64,000 nt of DNA from positions 1,301,604-1,365,603 of the forward strand of contig LT629952.1 of NCBI GenBank assembly GCA_900104565.1. The letters run 5' to 3'. Positions 6,742 to 14,611 of the stretch are shown here, one piece after another. The DNA is from Ruminococcaceae bacterium Marseille-P2935 (GTDB lineage Bacteria; Bacillota; Clostridia; Oscillospirales; Ruminococcaceae). The notes beneath the pieces were generated by a model that searched no databases, had not been told where the DNA came from, and worked only from the letters and a program-made list of their open reading frames with translations. The number at the start of each line of letters is the position of its first letter. The stretch's first letter is position 1. The translations under genes were made by a program, and so were the position numbers.

Positions 6742-8247
6742 ATGGGAAATAGTTTAGATATTTACATCTACCTGCGAAAATCACGTGCCGATAACGCCTC
6801 GGACCCCATAGACGTCACCCTGCGGCGGCACCGCAAAACATTAGAGCAGTATGCAGAAGAACAGGGTTATAATGTTTTGGGCGTTTATGAAGAAGTCGTT
6901 TCAGGCGACACCCTGTACGCCCGCCCCGAAATGCTCCACCTGCTGGATCAGGTGGAGGCCGGGGCCTGCGACGCTGTGCTGGTGATGGACCTTGACCGTC
7001 TGTCCCGTGGTTCCATGCGTGACCAGGGTACCATTTTAGATGCCTTCCGGCTGTCCGGTACCCTCATTATCACCCCTGAAAAAACTTATGACCTAAGCGA
7101 CGAAACCGACGAAGAACTCACTGAATTTAAAGCATTTTTCGCCCGGCGTGAATATAAAATCATCACCAAACGCATGCAGCGCGGCGTCCGCCGCACCATT
7201 CAGGATGGCGGGTATATTGCCAATGCTCCTTTCGGATATAAAAAAGTTCGTAAAGGTAAACTCCCGACTTTGGAGGTTGACGAAACCGAAGCCCCCTATG
7301 TCCGTATGATTTTTGATTTATACACCCAGGGCATTGGCACCACCACCATTGCCGACACCTTAAATTCCCTGGGCATTAAACCCCACCGGGCTGAACAGTT
7401 CGGGCGCACCTCGGTGATGCATATTTTAAAGAACCCTGTTTTTACTGGCAAAATTGTATGGGACCGCAAAAAGCATGTTCGAAAAGGCGCACAGGGCAAC
7501 GCGGTACATGTTACCATCTACCAGCCAGAAGACCGGTGGACCGTTACAGAAGGCAAGCATGAGGCCATTATCTCTGAAGAACAGTTCCAGCTTGCCCAGC
7601 AAATCATGAAAAACCGCTACATCCCCTCTAAGCGAAAAACCGGGGTAATTAAAAACCCATTGGTTGGTTTGGTGTACTGCAGCGGGTGCGGCAAGCTGAT
7701 GCAGCGTATGGGCGAAGCAAATGGTGTCCCCTACCTGTTATGCAATACCAAAGGCTGCGTAGCCGGCGCTCAGTTCCGTTTTGTCGAAGAATCGGTACTG
7801 CAATTTCTGCGGCAAACCTTGTCAGACCTGCAAGCCCGCATTGCCAGCAAAAAGAAGCCGGATATTAAACCTTTAGAGTCCGTCATTCAAATGGCGCAAA
7901 AAACCGAAGAAGAACTGATAAAACAAAAAAACAGCCTGCATGACCTTTTAGAGCAGGGAGTCTATGATGTATCAACATTCAAGGAACGTACTGCGCTACT
8001 AAACCAACGGATGGCTGAAAACGCTAACCGGCAGGCAGAGGCGCAAAAGCGTATACAACAGCTTACCAAACAATACGACAAAGAGCTTGCCAAACGCATT
8101 AAAAATGTACTGGATGCTTACCAGCCATCCGATCCGGCCAAACGAAACCAACTGTTAAAATCGGTCATTGACCGGATTGATTATTATAAGAAAAAGAAGA
8201 CCTCACCCACCGATTTCACCTTATCCATCACCTTAAAGATGGCATAA
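6742..8247 (+). CDS. Large serine recombinase (prophage integrase)
   Basis: A 501-residue protein, ATG 6742 behind GAGGTGA. The N-terminal resolvase catalytic domain has YLRKSR with the nucleophile Ser at residue 14 and the MDLDRLSRGSMRDQG motif near 80-95. It is followed by a Recombinase domain (APFGYKK, then the NPVFTGKIVW segment), a zinc ribbon (CSGCGKLM ... CNTKGC, about residues 313-338) and a long C-terminal coiled coil (about 370-455). This is the full architecture of phiC31/TP901-type integrases, which recombine short attP and attB sites. It is the last gene of the element and faces the chromosome junction only about 50 bp away. All catalytic motifs look intact. Confidence 0.95.
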   Translation: MGNSLDIYIYLRKSRADNASDPIDVTLRRHRKTLEQYAEEQGYNVLGVYEEVVSGDTLYARPEMLHLLDQVEAGACDAVLVMDLDRLSRGSMRDQGTILDAFRLSGTLIITPEKTYDLSDETDEELTEFKAFFARREYKIITKRMQRGVRRTIQDGGYIANAPFGYKKVRKGKLPTLEVDETEAPYVRMIFDLYTQGIGTTTIADTLNSLGIKPHRAEQFGRTSVMHILKNPVFTGKIVWDRKKHVRKGAQGNAVHVTIYQPEDRWTVTEGKHEAIISEEQFQLAQQIMKNRYIPSKRKTGVIKNPLVGLVYCSGCGKLMQRMGEANGVPYLLCNTKGCVAGAQFRFVEESVLQFLRQTLSDLQARIASKKKPDIKPLESVIQMAQKTEEELIKQKNSLHDLLEQGVYDVSTFKERTALLNQRMAENANRQAEAQKRIQQLTKQYDKELAKRIKNVLDAYQPSDPAKRNQLLKSVIDRIDYYKKKKTSPTDFTLSITLKMA

Positions 8248-8269
8248 ACAAGCCATATTTTTTATTGTT

Positions 8270-8389
8270 CTAACGTGAATAGTATTCTTCACTGCAGGAG
8301 TCGAATATCCTGCCGGCATCAATACAAACAGCTTCTTTAAAGCAGTTGGCACCAGCGGCCGGAGTCGGGTTGCATTTTAACTCTGCCAT
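8270..8389 (-). pseudogene. 5' stump of a conserved clostridial gene cut by prophage integration (attachment junction)
   Basis: Minus-strand ATG 8389 follows a perfect AGGAGG site. The first 33 residues (CNPTPAAGANCFKEAVCIDA, GRIFDSCS) match, as I recall it, the N-terminus of a protein of several hundred residues found in many Clostridia, in which the DSCS segment continues in frame. Here only six unrelated residues follow before a stop at 8270, 23 bp from the end of the integrase gene. The switch point at about 8290-8300 is therefore the likely attachment core, and the rest of the host gene should lie at the far end of the element, left of the window. Confidence 0.6.
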
Positions 8390-9283
8390 AGTAATCCTCC
8401 TATAACTGTTATTGAGGTGTTCTCATTTACAGTTTATGAGGGATTCACTTTTTTGTGCCTAATCTTCCAGCAAAAAATCTGTCCTAACGCTAAAAAATAA
8501 GAAAAGTATGATATTTATCTACAGGACTTGCTTTTTAATCTGTCGGACAAACCTGTACTTCTATGAAAAAGACAGAAAAATATCGTTTTCAGCACAAATG
8601 AATCACCAAAACAGATAACTTTTTCAGATTAACCCCATCCTGGCAGTAATTCCCCATTAAACTGGTTCTGTTCACCAGCCCTAAAAGTCATATGACCGGC
8701 TTGCTGATTAAGCTGCACCGGATAAAATACCAATCGAGCCTTATGCCTTACCACCGCTTGATCAACCAGAACCTTCCGAGTTTTCTCACTGATGGCCGCC
8801 TTGCTTATCACTCAAACTTTCCACCTATTTTATGGCGTATGTTGAAATAAGTTCCTTTACAAAATCAAACTGATAAAATTAAAAACCGTACCGCTTACCA
8901 TAAATCAAAAGCTTAATACTTGATTAAAAGTTGCGCGTAGGCGGCCTGCCTATCGGCTCCCGGCCTAAGTCGTAATTAAAACTATCTGCAACAAATAAAG
9001 CAGGGGTAATCTTCCCCTGCTTTTGGTTTACCATATTCTCTTTCTATGGCTTCTATTGCTATTTCCGCTTACCAAACATTTTAATATCAATACCTTCTTA
9101 AAGCTTTCCATAAGATGCCGCTTTTCTCATGGTACTTTGCCACAAATACGGCAGGGTTCTCTTGAGAATCAATCAGGCTGTCAAAATGAGGGGACACCCA
9201 TTATTTTCCCACTTTTCCGTACCCTTCGGCTATTCTTTGGCTTTCGCGGTTCACCCTACAAAGTACGAACCATTTTCGTTCCT
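8390..9283. other. Noncoding stretch right of the prophage junction, with one terminator
   Basis: No convincing gene. The left end holds the promoter region of the interrupted host gene. A bidirectional terminator-like hairpin (AAGCAGGGG 8998-9006 / CCCCTGCTT 9014-9022) lies in the middle. A 60-codon minus-strand frame at 8629-8811 has no ribosome binding site or recognisable motif. Confidence 0.5.
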
Positions 9284-9817
9284 TTACAGGTGTTTTTCTG
9301 CCGAGAATTCTTTAAATAAATGGGCAGAATGATCGAATACAAACCAACCTTTAATACTATAATCCATTTCAGACGGGCAGTGAAATGTTACAAGAACATG
9401 ATTGCGGTCCAGAACCGCAGCAATCGTAATTCTCGCTGCTTTTAATACGTCTGGATTGGTAATTTTCAAATCTCCAAGGTTTTCGTTAATCGTTTCCATC
9501 GTTGGAATATTACGGGAGGATGATGTGCTGATACAGTTAATTTCTGCACCGTTTCCATAATTAATAGCAAGCTGGTCGCCGTCATCAGACCAAAAGAAAG
9601 CAGGCTCCGACTCATATTTAGACAGCCATTTCAGATCAGAACCGACCTGTTGGACTGTCAATACCTTTGTAAAGCGATTATAAACCGCATAATATTCCCC
9701 CGTTGGCGAATATGCCCGGTTGGAGTACATATTCTGATAAAGAAGCAGTCCTGCACCGAAGAGCAAAGCAACTGCCACAACTATGGCTGCGGTCTTTTTC
9801 CCAATAGATAACCTCAT
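9284..9817 (-). CDS. Membrane-anchored extracellular protein of unknown function
   Basis: A 177-residue protein started at ATG 9817 behind TGGAGGAAAG. One N-terminal transmembrane or signal-anchor helix (KKTAAIVVAVALLFGAGLLLY) is followed by an extracellular domain with YSPTGEYYAVYN, FFWSDDGDQLAINY and GWFVFDHSAHLF segments. These WSDDG-type blades resemble single strands of beta-propeller proteins, but one blade pair is not enough to call a propeller. It follows pcrA on the same strand with a 58-bp gap and may be co-transcribed. I do not recognise the family. Confidence 0.6.
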   Translation of the reverse strand: MRLSIGKKTAAIVVAVALLFGAGLLLYQNMYSNRAYSPTGEYYAVYNRFTKVLTVQQVGSDLKWLSKYESEPAFFWSDDGDQLAINYGNGAEINCISTSSSRNIPTMETINENLGDLKITNPDVLKAARITIAAVLDRNHVLVTFHCPSEMDYSIKGWFVFDHSAHLFKEFSAEKHL

Positions 9818-9875
9818 GCGCTTTCCTCCACAAAGCAATAAATCTTTACTCTTCCAATTTTGGTCAAACAAACCG

Positions 9876-12275
9876 CTACTCCACTGCTTTTATCATGCGT
9901 GCAGCAAAGTTCAGCATAATCTTTTTGGTGCCCACCTTGTCAAAGGCCACCTCCATCATCACATCACCGGCCATAGGGGTCATCGAAACGATCATGCCCT
10001 CTCCAAAGCTTTTGTGCACGATACGTTTGCCCGGTGCAAAGGTCTGCTGTGAGAAGGCCGCTTCGTCCGGGTTTTTCTTCTGCACCCGGGCAAAGCCAAT
10101 ACCAATTTGGGTGGCCGAAGCACTGTATGCAGGCCGCTGGGGCTGCAACAGGGAAGAAGATGCCTTCTTTAATGTCACCGTACGGTCATCCATCTGGTAC
10201 AAATCTTTTGGAATTTCACCCGCAAAACGGGAGATACGATTCCGGGTGGTTTGCCCAAACAGCATACGGGACGCCGCCGTGGTAATAAACAGCCGCTTTT
10301 TGGCTCGGGTAATGCCAACATAAGCCAGGCGGCGCTCCTCCTCCACCTGGGCAGGGTCAAACATGGACTGGTTTCCGGGGAAAATCCCCTCCTCCACGCC
10401 CGCTATAAACACATAGGGGAATTCCAGCCCCTTGGCCGAATGCAAGGTCATCATAATCACATTGTCGGCATCCGGGTCCAGATTGTCCAGATCGGTATAC
10501 AGGCTGATCTCTTCCAAAAAGCCCGACAGGGTGGGCTCTTCATTTTCCTGGCTGTATTTAATCAGGTTGGACTTCAGCTCTTCAATATTTTCCAGCCGTC
10601 CTTTGCCCTCGTCCCCCAGGGCCAGCATGCTTTTTTCATAACCGGTCTTTTCTAAAATATGATCCACCAGTTCTTCCAAATGCGCCTCGTCAATTTCCTC
10701 CTGCAGTTCCTTCATCATAGCGGTAAACGCCATCACGGGGCCGGCCTTGCGGCTAAGAGGCGCATATTGGTCGGCTGTAGCAAAGGTTTCAAACAGGCTG
10801 ATGCCAAGGTGGTCGGCAATTTCTTCTGCCGCGGCTACGGTGGCATCACCAATGCCACGCTTGGGTTCGTTGATAATACGCTTTAACCGCACCCGGTCGG
10901 CCGGGTTGTTCAGCACATGCAAATATGCCAGAATATCTTTGATTTCTTTCCGTTCATAAAAGCGCAGCCCGCCAATAATCCGGTAGGGAATCCCCGATTT
11001 TACCAGGCTTCGCTCGATCATGTTGGATTGCGCATTCATACGGTACAGCACCGCATGGTCAGAAAATTTGGCGCCATCCGCCACATTGCTTAAAATGGTA
11101 TCGGCAATAAAGCCGCCCTCCTGCTCCTCGTCTGCTCCACGGAAGATTAAAATAGGCTCTCCGGTTTCGTTTTGGGTCCAAAGGTTTTTTCCCTTCCGCT
11201 CGGTGTTGTGGGCGATGACGGCATTGGCAGCATCCAAAATCGTAGACGTGCTGCGGTAGTTTTGCTCCAGGCGAATGACCATGGCACCAGGAAACTGCTG
11301 CTCAAAGCTTAATATGTTTTCAATGGTAGCACCGCGGAATTTATAAATACTCTGGTCGTCATCGCCCACCACACACAAATTCTTGTGCCCCTGCGCCAGC
11401 ATGCTCACCAACAGGTACTGGGCGTGGTTGGTGTCCTGGTATTCGTCTACCATAATGTATTGCCAGCGGCGCTGGTATTTTTCCAAAATCTCAGGGTTCT
11501 CCTGAAACAGCCGCACCGTCAATGCAATAATATCGTCAAAGTCCACTGCGCCGGAACTTTTCAGCCGTTTTTGGTATGCTTCATACACCTTGGCCTGGGA
11601 CGAGACTCTAAAATCATTGCCGCTTTGTTTCATAAGAGCCTGGGGGCTTATCATGGAATCTTTCGCACGGCTGATTGCCCCCAGCATAGAACGAGGCGGG
11701 AAGGTTTTATCGCTGATATTCAGCGATTTCATGCACTCCTTTACCACCCGCAGCGAATCATCGCTATCATAGATGGTAAAACTGGAAGGATACCCCAGCG
11801 CCTCAATCTCCCGCCTTAAAATGCGTACACAGGCCGAATGGAAGGTGGAAGCCTGAATCTCTCTGGCGTCCTCCCCCAGCATGCTTTCCAGCCGCTGTTT
11901 CAGTTCTCCTGCCGCCTTATTGGTAAAAGTGATGGCCAAAATCTGCCAAGGCTGAGCCGGCCGGTCGCTGATCAGTTGGGTCAGCCGCTCTTCGTCAGCG
12001 TCCCAACCTTCCAGATAATCCTGCATCATGGCAAGATCGTCCTTGGTGATAAAAGGCGGCATATATTCGCTGTGGTAGCCGTTGCCGTATTTTACCAGGT
12101 TTGCAATGCGGTTTACTACTACGGTAGTTTTGCCGCTTCCCGCTCCTGCCAGAATCAGCACCGGCCCTTTTGCCTGGAACACTGCCTGGCGCTGGCTTTC
12201 GTTCATCCGGTTAAATTTTTGTTCTAATACCGCCCGTTTTAATTGTAAAAAGCGGTGAAAAAGTTCTTCACTCAT
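9876..12275 (-). CDS. pcrA: ATP-dependent DNA helicase PcrA/UvrD
   Basis: A 799-residue superfamily 1A helicase, ATG 12275 behind TTGGAG. Motifs are in order: Q-motif FNRMNESQRQAV, Walker A GAGSGKT (residues 44-50), motif Ia ITFTNKAAGEL, motif II VDEYQDTN, motif III VGDDDQSIYKFRGA, motif IV LEQNYRS, motif V MTLHSAKGLEFPYVF and motif VI EERRLAYVGITRAKK. The C-terminal tail (KRIVHKSFGEGMIVSM) is the RNA-polymerase-contacting PcrA Tudor-like domain. PcrA unwinds DNA in repair, backtracks polymerase and helps plasmid rolling-circle replication. Compared with typical PcrA of about 730-750 residues, there is an insert of about 40-50 residues after motif I (NGYHSEYMPPFITKDDLAMM). Confidence 0.95.
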   Translation of the reverse strand: MSEELFHRFLQLKRAVLEQKFNRMNESQRQAVFQAKGPVLILAGAGSGKTTVVVNRIANLVKYGNGYHSEYMPPFITKDDLAMMQDYLEGWDADEERLTQLISDRPAQPWQILAITFTNKAAGELKQRLESMLGEDAREIQASTFHSACVRILRREIEALGYPSSFTIYDSDDSLRVVKECMKSLNISDKTFPPRSMLGAISRAKDSMISPQALMKQSGNDFRVSSQAKVYEAYQKRLKSSGAVDFDDIIALTVRLFQENPEILEKYQRRWQYIMVDEYQDTNHAQYLLVSMLAQGHKNLCVVGDDDQSIYKFRGATIENILSFEQQFPGAMVIRLEQNYRSTSTILDAANAVIAHNTERKGKNLWTQNETGEPILIFRGADEEQEGGFIADTILSNVADGAKFSDHAVLYRMNAQSNMIERSLVKSGIPYRIIGGLRFYERKEIKDILAYLHVLNNPADRVRLKRIINEPKRGIGDATVAAAEEIADHLGISLFETFATADQYAPLSRKAGPVMAFTAMMKELQEEIDEAHLEELVDHILEKTGYEKSMLALGDEGKGRLENIEELKSNLIKYSQENEEPTLSGFLEEISLYTDLDNLDPDADNVIMMTLHSAKGLEFPYVFIAGVEEGIFPGNQSMFDPAQVEEERRLAYVGITRAKKRLFITTAASRMLFGQTTRNRISRFAGEIPKDLYQMDDRTVTLKKASSSLLQPQRPAYSASATQIGIGFARVQKKNPDEAAFSQQTFAPGKRIVHKSFGEGMIVSMTPMAGDVMMEVAFDKVGTKKIMLNFAARMIKAVE

Positions 12276-12420
12276 GCGAAACTCCAATCTTAACATCCAG
12301 AAATCTGCCCATCCGCATAGGTGGGTCTAGCTGCTCGTTACTCACGAGGGCTCAAGTGCAGCACCTAACATCTTGCCCATGTGTCCTAGCATATAATGTC
12401 ACCAGTCAATTGTTCCTGTG

Positions 12421-13335
12421 TTATAAAGACTGATACACCTGCTGGGTGATAGGTGTGGCAATGCCGTGCTTTTTACCCAAATCTAAAATCACCTGGCCAA
12501 AAAGTTCCCGTTCGTCGGGCTTTTGCTGTTCATAGTCCCGCTGAAACGAGGTCTTCCCATCGTAGGGAAAGTTTTTACCCTTTTCATAAGCAGTTTCAAT
12601 AATATTCTCTGGCAGCCAAATGCCTTCTGCCGCGGCAATTGCTTTAATCTCTGCCATAATTCCTTTCACCAGGCTGGTGGCGTGCTTATTTTCCAACACC
12701 TGCCCAAAGGTCAGGTTCTGGCTGGCAGTTACCAGACCGTAAGGGGCAATAAACATAAATTTGCTCCAAATCTCGATCAGGTTTTGGTCGGTCCATCTGT
12801 AGCCAATACCCGCCTGGTCCATCACCTGCATCAGTTCATCCGGTTTTACATCAGGGTGTTCAGGGTCCTTGCCAAACAGAATAATTCCATTCCCGCCAGA
12901 CTGCTGCACCACGCCAGGTGCTGTAATCTGCGTGCCAATATATTCACACGCCGGAAAAATAACCGCATCCGGAATATTTTTTCGAATGCGCTGGCAAACA
13001 TCCACACCGTTTAATAACGGAATCATCTGTGTATTCGGAGTAATTTTCTCCCGCAGTTTTTCCATGGCGTCATTCAGGCTAAACTGCTTAATGCATACAT
13101 AGCAGGCATCCAGCACCGGAAGCGCCGAAAAATCATCGGTTACAAGGGTTGGATGCACAGTAATATCCCCGCCGTCTGCCGTAATAAGACGCAGGCCTTT
13201 CTGCTCAATCGCTTGTTTATGGGCCCCGCGGGCAACAAAATACACCTGTAAAGCTTTATTGCTTTCCATTGCTTTTGCCAGTTTTCCGCCATAATAGCCG
13301 CCGATTCCGCCAATACCAATTACTGCAATTTTCAT
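12421..13335 (-). CDS. 2-dehydropantoate 2-reductase family protein
   Basis: A 304-residue protein with the N-terminal NADPH-binding motif IGIGGIGGYYGGKLA (GxGxxG) and the family segments CIKQFSLNDA, PLLNGVD, GGNGIILFGK and IWSKFMFIAPYG, where the Lys of WSKF is the expected catalytic residue. PanE reduces ketopantoate to pantoate for coenzyme A synthesis. The gene stands alone, without other pantothenate genes, and the family also contains reductases of other 2-oxo acids, so I leave out the gene symbol. A GAGGAGGACAG-like site precedes ATG 13335. Confidence 0.85.
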   Translation of the reverse strand: MKIAVIGIGGIGGYYGGKLAKAMESNKALQVYFVARGAHKQAIEQKGLRLITADGGDITVHPTLVTDDFSALPVLDACYVCIKQFSLNDAMEKLREKITPNTQMIPLLNGVDVCQRIRKNIPDAVIFPACEYIGTQITAPGVVQQSGGNGIILFGKDPEHPDVKPDELMQVMDQAGIGYRWTDQNLIEIWSKFMFIAPYGLVTASQNLTFGQVLENKHATSLVKGIMAEIKAIAAAEGIWLPENIIETAYEKGKNFPYDGKTSFQRDYEQQKPDERELFGQVILDLGKKHGIATPITQQVYQSL

Positions 13336-13641
13336 GTTTCTGTCCTCCTCGTATTCTGTTAAGGTTAAACGCTACAGCCTGTCCGTTTTTTACAAAAGAA
13401 AAGTCTATCAAAGAATCTACCACATCAAATAAAAACAGAGCTTGTCCGGCTTTTTCCTGTAAAAAAACCGGTGCTTTTAAAAGGGCCCCTCTTAAAATAA
13501 GAATCGCTGTTTCCGCTGCCATTAATTGATGCATACTTGGTGCATACAAAGTACCTTTAGAAAAGCGCTAAAAAATGATAAAATCATCCGCCACAGCAGT
13601 CCAGGTGGCAAACCTCAGCAAAAAACTGCATCATATAAAAC

Positions 13642-13676
13642 TGTTGATACAAACTTCTTACCTGTTTGTATCAACA
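13642..13676. repeat. 13-bp perfect inverted repeat
   Basis: TGTTGATACAAAC (13642-13654) pairs perfectly with 13664-13676 around a 9-base loop. No T run follows on either strand, so it is more likely an operator or a mobile-element remnant than a terminator. Confidence 0.5.
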
Positions 13677-13967
13677 ACGGCATTCGCATACCAATAGCAG
13701 GTTTTTTCCGCCTTTTTACAAAAAACTCTGCAAAAATACCGATCTTTTCTTTCCTAGACGATTTCACTTTTCTATTGACTCTTTTTGCTAAAAATCTCAT
13801 TTTTTGTATATTAACAAACATATTATACTAATTGTTTTCAAAAAACTGCAAAATTAAGGCGTTTGCACACTTTATTGCTGTCACTTTTTCTTTTTCAATG
13901 TAGCTGGCACCTAGCCGTCGGGACAGCACCGCTTTTACTTCTTACAGCATGTTGCACGCGGTGATTC

Positions 13968-14129
13968 ATATACTTCGTATATCAATGTTCTCGGATACCC
14001 ACTCAAAATCGAAGATTTTGAGTGGGTGAGGTTCATGATATCTGCAACTCATTTTGCTAGTACCATTGGCCATCGCCATATGGCCGGCCGTAAAGATTAA
14101 GTATAATAACTGCTTCGCAGTTATTATAC
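13968..14129. repeat. Cluster of three perfect hairpins with GAA/TTC loops
   Basis: Three perfect palindromes share a 3-base loop that reads TTC or GAA: ATATAC-TTC-GTATAT (13968-13982), a 14-bp stem around GAA (13997-14027) and a 13-bp stem around TTC (14101-14129). None carries a T run. Small GAA-loop hairpins are exceptionally stable in single-stranded DNA and are typical of ends recognised by HUH transposases, so this may be a decayed REP- or IS200/605-like element. The surrounding 13,336-14,611 region has no convincing gene. Confidence 0.5.
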
Positions 14130-14179
14130 CACACCACCGCTTATGCCACAAACCCGAAAAAATAATACTGCAGTGGTAC

Positions 14180-14208
14180 TTGACAATCCACCATGCATAT
14201 ACTAGACT
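14180..14208 (+). promoter_or_regulatory. SigA-type promoter of the leader RNA
   Basis: TTGACA (14180-14185), a 17-base spacer, and TAGACT (14203-14208). It points at the structured leader upstream of the P-type ATPase, with transcription expected from about 14,214. Confidence 0.65.
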
Positions 14209-14213
14209 ATAAG

Positions 14214-14470
14214 CAATCTCTTTGCACTGCATATAACTACAGTACAAACTGAGCAGGCGATGGGCCTTTGTGCCCGTGGGGCCGGGCCGTATTAACGGCA
14301 GCAGATGAAATGTGACACATCTGTGGGACAGTGGTATGTTCCGCGGGTGTGTTTTTTGTTAATAAAAAATTGGTACCGTTCTATTAGCGGCACCTAATCA
14401 CCCGCAAATAAAATTCACGCTGCAAAGAGCATTCCCCTTTCTTTGGGGTGCCTTTGGGCGTGATTTTTTT
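14214..14470 (+). ncRNA. Candidate structured leader RNA upstream of the P-type ATPase
   Basis: About 257 bases between a good promoter and a strong terminator (TCACGC 14415-14420 paired with GCGTGA 14458-14463, an internal CCCC/GGGG hairpin, then seven T). Further hairpins occur at GGGC-N6-GCCC, GCCGT-ATTA-ACGGC and AGATG...CATCT. Position 140 bp upstream of an ion pump suggests a metal- or stress-responsive attenuator, or an independent small RNA. I compared it from memory with the Mn (yybP-ykoY), Mg (M-box) and c-di-AMP classes and saw no match. Confidence 0.45.
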
Positions 14471-14611
14471 AGGCAAAGCAAAGGAAGACTGCAGGCCGGC
14501 GTATTCTCAAAATCCACCCGCCTGCCCCTTTGCTATAACGGAACATACTCTGTAAAGCGCGGTGTTATAGAGCTATCTTAACTTTGCCAAAAGCAAGAGG
14601 AGGTAACTTTT

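Noticed and set aside
8629-8811. 60-codon minus-strand frame right of the prophage
   Set aside because: No ribosome binding site or motif; probably chance or old debris.
13966-14247. 93-codon minus-strand frame
   Set aside because: It is read straight through two perfect palindromes and has no protein family features.
14214-14470. Mn2+ (yybP-ykoY) riboswitch upstream of the P-type ATPase
   Set aside because: The conserved GGGGAGUAG loop of that class is absent.
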